Shown in pieces: positions 6,470 through 11,177 of a stretch of DNA of 11,177 nt; the first letter of the stretch is position 1, and every line of letters begins with the position of its first letter. Below the pieces are notes generated by a model. The model made no database searches, had not been told where the DNA came from, and saw only the letters and a program-made list of their open reading frames with translations. The stretch is from Clostridiales bacterium (lineage in GTDB: Bacteria > Bacillota > Clostridia > Christensenellales > Aristaeellaceae), in NCBI GenBank assembly GCA_004554085.1, contig SFNY01000071.1, forward strand, positions 1-11,177, read 5' to 3'. Position numbers and translations under genes: made by a program.

Positions 6470-7612
6470 TCACATCTCAACCCACTTGGAGTTGTTCGCG
6501 GCGCTCTCGACGACCGCATGCACGAACTTCACGCCCTCGATGCCCTCGTCCACGGTGGGATAGATGAACTGGGACGCGTCCTCGCCGTTGCGCTTGGCGA
6601 TCAGTGCGGAGACGTAGTTCTGATAGAGGTTGGCAAAGGCGACGTACAGGCCTTCCGGATGTCCGGAGGGGATGCGCGCGCAGGCCCCGGCCTTCTCGGT
6701 GACGGCGGCGGTGTTGCGCTGAATCAGCTGGGGCGCGCCGTTCTTGGGCGTGTAGCGCACCACGTCCGGCGTCTCCTGGGCCCACTCCAGCGAGCCCTTG
6801 TCGCCGTAGATGCGCATCGCCAGGCCGTTGCAGTGGCCCGCGGCCACTTGGCTGCACCAGTACGCGCCGTTTGCGCCGTTGTCGTACTCCACGATGATGT
6901 TGGCGTTGAGATCCAGGGCCTTGCCGTAGGTGTTGGTGGTGGCCAGCAGGCGCTTGATCTTCAGGCCGGTGATGAAGGCCACGTAGTTCTCGATGTGGGT
7001 ACCGATGTCGCCCACGCAGTTGGACGCGCCCGTCATCTTGGGATCGGTGCGCCACACGGCCATGTTCAGCTCGGCCTTGTTGTCCGGATCAAGCTCATCC
7101 AGCAGCCAGTCCTGGGCGTACTCCGCGTTGACGGACACGATCTTGCCGATCTTGCCCTCGGCGACCATCTCGCGCATGACGCGGGACATGCAGTAGCCGG
7201 TGTAGCCGTGGGTCACGCCGAACAGCAGGCCCTTCGTCTCCGCAGTCGCCTTGAGATCCTCCGCCTGCTCCACAGTGAAGCACAGCGGCTTTTCGCAGAC
7301 CACGTTGATTCCGGCCTCCAGGAAGGCCTTGGCCACAGGATAGTGGGTGCTGTTGGGGGTCACGATGGACACGAAGTCGATGCCGTCGTCGCGGGCGGCC
7401 TCCTTCTCGGCCATCTCCCTGTAATCAGCGTACACGCGCTCGGGATCCAGGCAGTAGGTCTCGCCGGTTTCCTTATTGAGCGCCTCGCGGGTGCTGAAGC
7501 AGCCTGCAACCAGCTCCACGCGGGGATCAAAGTTGATGGCCTTGCGGTGCACCTCGCCGATGAAGGCCTGCATGCTGCCGCCAACCATGCCGTAACGAAT
7601 CTTCTTAGCCAT
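6470..7612 (-). CDS. Gfo/Idh/MocA family NAD(P)-dependent oxidoreductase
   Basis: Cytoplasmic dehydrogenase that typically oxidises a hydroxyl of a sugar, inositol or glycoside to a ketone using NAD(P). It has 380 residues. The N-terminal Rossmann fold starts IRYGMVGGSMQAFIGEVHRKA (about 5-25), a G-x-V-G-G form of the dinucleotide loop. The catalytic EKP motif is E107-K108-P109 in VCEKPLCF. The second domain carries GDIGTH (201-206) with D202 and H206 as the usual catalytic partners of K108. The start at 7612 has AAGGAGA at 7625-7619. It lies 24 bases after the isomerase gene and 60 bases before the receptor gene, so it is mid-operon. Pairing with an AP-endonuclease-2-type TIM barrel recalls the E. 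coli YcjS/YcjR pair, which act on 3-keto-glycosides, and inositol dehydrogenase clusters. The exact substrate and the position oxidised cannot be told. Confidence 0.9.
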   Translation of the reverse strand: MAKKIRYGMVGGSMQAFIGEVHRKAINFDPRVELVAGCFSTREALNKETGETYCLDPERVYADYREMAEKEAARDDGIDFVSIVTPNSTHYPVAKAFLEAGINVVCEKPLCFTVEQAEDLKATAETKGLLFGVTHGYTGYCMSRVMREMVAEGKIGKIVSVNAEYAQDWLLDELDPDNKAELNMAVWRTDPKMTGASNCVGDIGTHIENYVAFITGLKIKRLLATTNTYGKALDLNANIIVEYDNGANGAYWCSQVAAGHCNGLAMRIYGDKGSLEWAQETPDVVRYTPKNGAPQLIQRNTAAVTEKAGACARIPSGHPEGLYVAFANLYQNYVSALIAKRNGEDASQFIYPTVDEGIEGVKFVHAVVESAANNSKWVEM

Positions 7613-7636
7613 ATTCTATCTCCTTATCCTCGCAGG

Positions 7637-8626
7637 TCAGTTTGCAATCGCGTCGTCAAACTTGATGTTGGAGGGCTTGAAGTCCACCTTGCGCACGAAG
7701 GCTGCGGCCTCGGTGGCGCCGTCGATGCGGTCCATGCCGCTGTCCTCCCACTCCACGGAGAGCGGGCCGTCGTAGCCTGCGGCGTTGAGCACGCGGATGA
7801 TCTCCTCAAAGTTCACGTCGCCGTGGCCCAGCGAGCGGAAGTTCCAGCCGCGGCGCAGGTCGCCGAAGTCGATGTGGGAGCCCAGCAGGCCGCTGCGGCC
7901 GTCCAGCGTGACTGCGGCGTCCTTCATGTGGACGTGGTACACGCGGTCGATGAAGTCCTGCAGGAACAGGTGCGGCTTGATGCCCTGCCAGATCAGGTGA
8001 CTGGGATCAAAGTTCAGGCCGAACTCGGGGCGGTCCGCAAACTTCTCCAGCAGCTTCTTGGTGGAATAGTAGTCAAAGGCGATCTCGCTGGGATGCACCT
8101 CCAGCGCGAACACCACGCCGTGCTTCTTGAACTCGTCCAGGATGGGGCTCCACAGGCGCACGATCTCGTCGAAGCCGTCCTCGACCATCTGCTCGGTGGT
8201 CTGCGGGAAGGAGTAGAGATAGCGCCAGATCGGGGAGCCGGTGAAGCCGGTGATGATCTTCACGCCGAACTTCTCCGCCACGGCGGGGGCCTTCTTCATG
8301 GTCTCGATGCCCCAGTTGCGGATGGCCTCGGGCTGATCCGCCAGCGCTACGGGCGCAAAGTTGTTCAGGCGCGGATCGGGCGCGTCGCCCACGCACTGGC
8401 CGATGATGTGGCAGGCCAGCGCCTTCATGATCAGGCCGTTCTTCTCCAGGTTCTCCTTGATCCAGGCGACGTAGGCGTCGTCGGTCAGGGCGCGGTCGAT
8501 ATCGATGCCGTTGCCCCAGCAGGCAACCTCCAGGCCGTCATAGCCCATCTTCTTGGCGAGCACGCACAGCTCGTCAAACGGCAGATCCGCCCACTGGCAG
8601 GTACAGAGCGTTACAGGTCTTCCCAT
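7637..8626 (-). CDS. Sugar isomerase/epimerase, AP endonuclease 2-type TIM barrel
   Basis: Metal-dependent TIM-barrel enzyme expected to isomerise or epimerise a keto sugar in the cytoplasm; 329 residues, slightly longer than many relatives. Likely metal ligands are E176 (ALEVHPSE), D207 with H210 (NFDPSH), H233 (VYHVHMKD) and E292 (LSVEWED), the usual set at the C-terminal ends of the strands. The N-terminal strand CTCQWADLPFDEL and the GYDGLEVACWG stretch fit a broad family often found beside Gfo/Idh/MocA dehydrogenases. It is the first gene of the operon: GGAGGT (8640-8635) lies eight bases before the ATG, and a near-consensus promoter is about 100 bases upstream. With the next gene it could form an oxidise-then-epimerise module. 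Lyase or hydrolase activity on a keto-glycoside is an alternative within this fold. Confidence 0.88.
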   Translation of the reverse strand: MGRPVTLCTCQWADLPFDELCVLAKKMGYDGLEVACWGNGIDIDRALTDDAYVAWIKENLEKNGLIMKALACHIIGQCVGDAPDPRLNNFAPVALADQPEAIRNWGIETMKKAPAVAEKFGVKIITGFTGSPIWRYLYSFPQTTEQMVEDGFDEIVRLWSPILDEFKKHGVVFALEVHPSEIAFDYYSTKKLLEKFADRPEFGLNFDPSHLIWQGIKPHLFLQDFIDRVYHVHMKDAAVTLDGRSGLLGSHIDFGDLRRGWNFRSLGHGDVNFEEIIRVLNAAGYDGPLSVEWEDSGMDRIDGATEAAAFVRKVDFKPSNIKFDDAIAN

Positions 8627-8681
8627 TTTCTTCTACCTCCGTTATTGTTATCGGTCCATTCCAAAGTAAATCCAATTTTTT

Positions 8682-8709
8682 GCGCGTTCTATGGGGTTTC
8701 TCCCCGCGC
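8682..8709 (-). other. Small hairpin in the 5' leader of the sugar operon
   Basis: GGGG (8693-8696) and CCCC (8702-8705) pair around TTTCT, and flanking GCGC elements (8682-8685 and 8706-8709) can extend the stem across a 7-base bulge. It lies just after the predicted transcription start. It may be a leader structure; the evidence is weak and no known riboswitch motif is recognised. Confidence 0.3.
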
Positions 8710-8720
8710 TGTTACTAAAA

Positions 8721-8749
8721 ATAATACAACTTTTCACCATAAATGTCAA
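8721..8749 (-). promoter_or_regulatory. Near-consensus sigma-A promoter of the sugar operon
   Basis: On the - strand, TTGACA (8749-8744) is a perfect -35 box. A 17-base spacer leads to TATTAT (8726-8721) as -10 box, one base off consensus. Transcription would start near 8714, giving a leader of about 90 bases before the isomerase gene. Such a strong promoter usually needs a repressor or other control, but no regulator gene is in the window. Confidence 0.85.
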
Positions 8750-8767
8750 CCCAGATTTAACCTCAAA

Positions 8768-8793
8768 ATGCGCCGGTTCACAAAGCGGCGCAT
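8768..8793 (-). terminator. Stem-loop before the sugar promoter
   Basis: ATGCGCCG (8768-8775) pairs perfectly with CGGCGCAT (8786-8793) over a 10-base loop. On the - strand it is followed by TTTTGAGG. It could end read-through from the aldolase gene before the sugar promoter, or be an operator, as it lies about 20 bases upstream of the -35 box. Confidence 0.5.
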
Positions 8794-8803
8794 GCCCCGA
8801 AAA

Positions 8804-8848
8804 CATTTCGTCGGAACGAATCCATTTCGGTTCGTTCCGGCGAAAATG
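8804..8848 (-). terminator. Long inverted repeat after the aldolase gene
   Basis: TTTCGTCGGAACGAA (8806-8820) is complementary to 8831-8845 with one mismatch (a G-U pair in one RNA strand), and the outer bases CATTTCG and CGAAAATG extend the symmetry. On the - strand TGTTTTCGG follows, so it is a reasonable terminator for the aldolase gene, whose stop is about 50 bases away. The motif CATTTCG also recurs as a direct repeat at 8804 and 8823, so a protein-binding role is possible. Confidence 0.6.
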
Positions 8849-8895
8849 GGCCTGTTTCACGCTCGTCCGCGAATTTCCTCCCTCCGGCAGCGCCG

Positions 8896-9585
8896 TCATA
8901 GGTCAAGGAACGTTCTTCCCTCTCCGCAGAGCGTCTCGAAATCCTGGTTGAAGCCGTCGATGGCCGCATCCACGCAGGCGTTCTGCATAAAGCGCTCCCA
9001 CACGTCCACGCTCACGGCCACGCCCGCAATTCCGGCCTTCGCACACTCCACGACCTGCTGCACCGTCTTGATGCTGCCCGGGATGATCTGTGCACGGTAC
9101 TCGGGATAGGCGTTGAGGATCGCCTGCATGTCCCGCGTGACCTTCATTCCGTCGCCGCCGAGGTTGTCGATCCTGCTGATGTAGGTCGCCATCGCCAGCG
9201 CGCCGGCGTTCGCGGCCAGCAGGCCCTGGGCCACGCTGTAAATGCCCGTGGCGTTGCAACGGATTCCCTCCGCGGAGAGGGCCTTGATCGCCTTGATTCC
9301 CTGGGGATTGGCGGGCAGCTTGACGAAGTAGTTCTCGCCGCTGGCTCCCAGGATCTCCAACAGGCGATGGGCCTCCCGGATCATATCCTCCGCCTGCGTG
9401 GAAATCACCTGCGCCATCAGCATCTTCTCCGGCCCGATCATGCTGCGGATCTCCTTCAGCACCTCCACCGGCGGCCGGCCGCCCCGCATCAGCACCGAGG
9501 GATTGCTCGTCACGCCGTCCACCGGATACAGGTCGATCAGCTCATTCAGCTTTTCCACGCGCACGTCATCAATGTACAGCTTCAT
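8896..9585 (-). CDS. Fructose-6-phosphate aldolase/transaldolase-like protein
   Basis: Class I aldolase of the FSA/TalC group: a TIM barrel that forms a Schiff base with a ketose such as dihydroxyacetone or a fructose phosphate. It has 229 residues from the chosen start, close to the 220 of E. coli FSA. Matching residues are D6 in MKLYIDD, TSNPS (26-30), the Schiff-base lysine K89 in YFVKLP, ATGIYSVAQGLLAANAGA (112-129), and Y135 with R138 and D140 in TYISRIDNLGGDG. GGAGGAAGG (9597-9589) precedes the ATG at 9585; the upstream in-frame start at 9624 lacks a ribosome site and lies in the leader. It has its own promoter at 9640-9668, so it looks like a single-gene unit next to the sugar operon. 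Sequence alone does not separate aldolase from transaldolase activity or give the substrate. Confidence 0.87.
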   Translation of the reverse strand: MKLYIDDVRVEKLNELIDLYPVDGVTSNPSVLMRGGRPPVEVLKEIRSMIGPEKMLMAQVISTQAEDMIREAHRLLEILGASGENYFVKLPANPQGIKAIKALSAEGIRCNATGIYSVAQGLLAANAGALAMATYISRIDNLGGDGMKVTRDMQAILNAYPEYRAQIIPGSIKTVQQVVECAKAGIAGVAVSVDVWERFMQNACVDAAIDGFNQDFETLCGEGRTFLDL

Positions 9586-9603
9586 GATCCTTCCTCCAAT
9601 TTT

Positions 9604-9620
9604 CCGGGTACATCGCCCGG
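9604..9620 (-). other. Small hairpin in the aldolase leader
   Basis: CCGGG (9604-9608) pairs with CCCGG (9616-9620) around a 7-base loop, just upstream of the ribosome site on the - strand. A second CCGG at 9631-9634 offers a competing partner. A leader control role is only a possibility. Confidence 0.3.
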
Positions 9621-9639
9621 TCATCCTTTACCGGGGTAG

Positions 9640-9668
9640 ATTATACCACAAACAGGCGGTATAGACAA
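9640..9668 (-). promoter_or_regulatory. Sigma-A promoter of the aldolase-like gene
   Basis: On the - strand TTGTCT (9668-9663) is followed by a 17-base spacer and TATAAT (9645-9640), a perfect -10 box. The leader to the start codon would be roughly 45-50 bases. Confidence 0.8.
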
Positions 9669-9968
9669 GAATTGAAGCTCGGCCGCACAGCCCTCCCGGA
9701 CACATGGCCCTGGATTGTTCATCCTTGCGTGGGGGATTGGGCTGCGATCGGGTGCAGAGTCGCGGCGCCGCTTCATGGCGCGCTTCCCCTCCTCCGCCAC
9801 AGACCTCCGGATAGCCCTTGCTTTTCCTGCCCCCCGATCCGTTCTCGTGGCGATCGCGTTCCTTCTTTCGTCGAGGTACGCCGGCTCCGTCCTCATAACC
9901 CCACCGCCCCTTCCGGTCGCTCCTCTCCGCTTCCATTGTAAAGTTACAATAAACTTTGAAAATCCCCC
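9669..9968. other. Gene-free stretch between the aldolase promoter and the tRNA promoter
   Basis: About 300 bases without a convincing gene. Open frames here are short, lack ribosome sites and have a low-complexity, Arg/Gly/Pro-rich composition. The only clear structure is the palindrome at 9935-9950. A small GC stem sits near 9758-9776. It may be the worn remains of lost sequence, but nothing recognisable is left. Confidence 0.5.
9935..9950. promoter_or_regulatory. Perfect operator-like palindrome
   Basis: ATTGTAA (9935-9941), two central bases, and TTACAAT (9944-9950) form a perfect 7-2-7 dyad. It sits about 19 bases upstream of the tRNA-Thr -35 box. A second, overlapping inverted repeat uses AAAGTT (9940-9945) and AACTTT (9952-9957). 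This looks like a binding site for a dimeric regulator, but none is identified. Confidence 0.45.
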
Positions 9969-9997
9969 TTGCTTTTTGATGTGAGATGTAGTATAAT
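9969..9997 (+). promoter_or_regulatory. Promoter of tRNA-Thr
   Basis: TTGCTT (9969-9974), a 17-base spacer and TATAAT (9992-9997) lie 27 bases before the tRNA 5' end, which leaves room for a short processed leader. Confidence 0.82.
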
Positions 9998-10024
9998 CAA
10001 TCTCGCGTCAAGGAAAGACGACGT

Positions 10025-10100
<76 letters not shown>

Positions 10101-10101
10101 T

Positions 10102-10129
10102 AAGGACTTGCAGAAATGCGAGTCCTTTT
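10102..10129 (+). terminator. Terminator of tRNA-Thr
   Basis: AAGGACTTGC (10102-10111) pairs with GCGAGTCCTT (10118-10127), one U-G pair, loop of six; the sequence continues TTTTCCTTTG. It begins two bases after the CCA end. Confidence 0.85.
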
Positions 10130-10150
10130 CCTTTGTTTTGGCCTGTTTTT

Positions 10151-10181
10151 GAAGGATTCCGCATCGGAACCCTTCATTTTT
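10151..10181 (+). terminator. Second terminator-like hairpin after tRNA-Thr
   Basis: GAAGGATTCCG (10151-10161) pairs with CGGAACCCTTC (10165-10175) with one mismatch and loop CAT, followed by ATTTTTATG. It would catch read-through of the first terminator. Confidence 0.6.
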
Positions 10182-10203
10182 ATGACCTCGCATCCTTATT
10201 ATG

Positions 10204-10232
10204 CGAATTTGTCAGCAAATTCGTCAGTTTTT
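10204..10232 (+). terminator. Third hairpin, near the integrase 3' end
   Basis: CGAATTTG (10204-10211) and CAAATTCG (10216-10223) form a perfect 8-bp stem with loop TCAG, followed by TCAGTTTTTCG. It may be a terminator on the + strand, or an integrase arm site, since GTCAG repeats here at 10211 and 10223. Confidence 0.5.
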
Positions 10233-10302
10233 CGCCACTTGAACGCCTTCAAAAGCCCTGTCCCACAGGCGTTTTCGGACTTTTCAGAAATCAGTTTTCG
10301 CG

Positions 10303-11177
10303 TCAGCTTTCCAAACCATAAGCGATAGCAATAGGCATCGCCGTGTTAATATGATTCGTTCTGCCTTTCACATAATGTTTCAGCGTCATGTTCGCAGAAG
10401 TATGTCCCGCCGAAAGCTGTGTCTGCTTAATGTCCTTTGTCGTGTCGTATAAATCGGTCAGAACCGTGGTGCGGAACCGCCTCGGCGTGATTGCTTCTTC
10501 AAAGCCTGTGTCCTTTTCAATGCGTTCGCACATCCTCCGAACCTGCGTATAGGAAAGCGGTTCACGCCCTCCCAGCACAAAATCCTCGGGCGCGCCTCGC
10601 TCCAAATGACAAACTATGTGTGGAACAAGGTTTATCACACGCCTGCTGGCCTCGGTCTTTGTCTCCTTCATAAGCGGTTTGTTTCTATTTGGATGCGTCA
10701 CGGCGCGTTCAATGTGAATGGTCATATCGTCAAAGTGAATGTCCTTCCACTTCAAGCCCAGCACTTCCTCCAACCGCAACGGATGAAGCGTTTGTAAGGC
10801 TATATACGCCCTGTCCTGCGCCTTTTCAACCCGTCCGATACCCTGAACCAGAAAACGCATCTGCTCCACGGAATACGGCTCTGTGGGCCTGCTGGCGCGT
10901 CCTGTGATGCGAATGCTTCTGGAAGATAGCGGATTTCTTGGAATCAATCCATCCTCCACCGCCTGTTCCAGCACCATATTCAGAACATTCTTTGCTTTGA
11001 TTTTTGTTTCCTTCGCGCCGTCCATGCCGTTGAAAATTCGCTGAATATCAGCGGGCACAATGTCCTCCACATTGATTCCCGCCAGCACCGGATAGATATG
11101 CCGACGCAACTGCCGTTCATAAGTCGTTGCCGTCACACATTCGATGTTCGGTTTGGAGAATACTTCAAACCATTTCT
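10303..11177 (-). CDS. Tyrosine recombinase/integrase, 5' end outside the window
   Basis: Site-specific recombinase that probably inserts and excises a mobile element at the adjacent tRNA-Thr. About 290 codons are visible. The reading frame continues past 11136 to the window edge without a stop, giving KWFEVFSKPNIECVTATTYERQ, so the GTG at 11136 is internal and the true start lies further right. The core-binding domain (TTYERQLRRHIYPVL...) is followed by the catalytic domain. Counting the GTG as residue 1, catalytic candidates are R121 in LRLEEVLGL, K160 in KETKTEASRR, R222 in TPRRFRTT, H245 in SAGHTS and nucleophile Y255 in LKHYVKG. The first position of the H-x-x-R box is arginine (R219). 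The gene reads toward the tRNA and ends 203 bases from it. Its base composition is AT-richer than the operon (43% GC in 10681-10740 against 65% in 1681-1740), in line with recent acquisition. Confidence 0.9.
   Translation of the reverse strand, partial: KWFEVFSKPNIECVTATTYERQLRRHIYPVLAGINVEDIVPADIQRIFNGMDGAKETKIKAKNVLNMVLEQAVEDGLIPRNPLSSRSIRITGRASRPTEPYSVEQMRFLVQGIGRVEKAQDRAYIALQTLHPLRLEEVLGLKWKDIHFDDMTIHIERAVTHPNRNKPLMKETKTEASRRVINLVPHIVCHLERGAPEDFVLGGREPLSYTQVRRMCERIEKDTGFEEAITPRRFRTTVLTDLYDTTKDIKQTQLSAGHTSANMTLKHYVKGRTNHINTAMPIAIAYGLES

Noticed and set aside
5450..9109. An uninterrupted + strand frame of 1219 codons antisense to four sugar genes
   Set aside because: It runs opposite genes with clear family motifs and ribosome sites, crosses their intergenic gaps, and its composition (rich in H, V, L, G, A, D) is typical of the reverse frame of GC-rich genes. 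It is striking in length but needs no coding explanation.
9621..9936. Two overlapping small - strand frames of 91 and 102 codons in the gap before the aldolase
   Set aside because: No ribosome site, low-complexity composition, and they overlap the aldolase promoter and leader.
11134..11136. GTG at 11136 as the integrase start
   Set aside because: The frame continues open to the window edge with integrase-like residues (WFEVFSKPNIE), so the gene is cut by the window and this codon is internal.

Overview
The window looks like the chromosome of a GC-rich Clostridia-type Firmicute, possibly an uncultured gut anaerobe. The signs are strong AGGAGG-like ribosome sites, sigma-A promoters with 17-bp spacers, a Clostridia-style tyrosine recombinase and an RbsABC-type transporter. 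The lineage is inferred from style and no marker gene fixes it.

Left part (1-2644, + strand): the last 32 codons of a probable 3-isopropylmalate dehydrogenase, two strong hairpins in a short leader, a DUF815-type AAA ATPase gene, and a threonine ammonia-lyase with one ACT domain (ilvA type). The ATPase gene is broken: reading jumps from the motif before the P-loop to the motif after it, so Walker A is gone and the frame shifts. The flanking genes point to branched-chain amino acid synthesis.

Middle part (2662-8749, - strand): one apparent operon, read right to left from a near-consensus promoter at 8721-8749. Its order is TIM-barrel sugar isomerase/epimerase, Gfo/Idh/MocA NAD(P)-dependent oxidoreductase, periplasmic-binding-like sugar receptor, two-domain sugar ABC ATPase, RbsC-type permease. 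It ends in two hairpins at 2662-2727. Together the genes would import a sugar, polyol or glycoside, oxidise it to a keto intermediate and isomerise or epimerise it. No kinase, glycosidase or regulator is present, so the substrate cannot be named. Hairpins between receptor and ATPase, and in front of the receptor, suggest expression of the receptor is set apart from the rest.

Right of the operon (8896-9668, - strand): a fructose-6-phosphate aldolase/transaldolase-like gene with its own sigma-A promoter and a hairpin downstream. It may feed on the same sugar metabolism but looks like a separate unit.

Far right (9969-11177): tRNA-Thr(GGT) with its promoter and terminator, then a tyrosine recombinase gene pointing back at the tRNA and running off the window. 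The integrase region is visibly AT-richer than the operon. This is the usual edge of an integrated element (ICE, phage or genomic island) at a tRNA gene, but the second attachment site lies outside. Stretches without genes (9669-9968 and 10128-10302) contain promoters, palindromes and hairpins but no convincing coding sequence.
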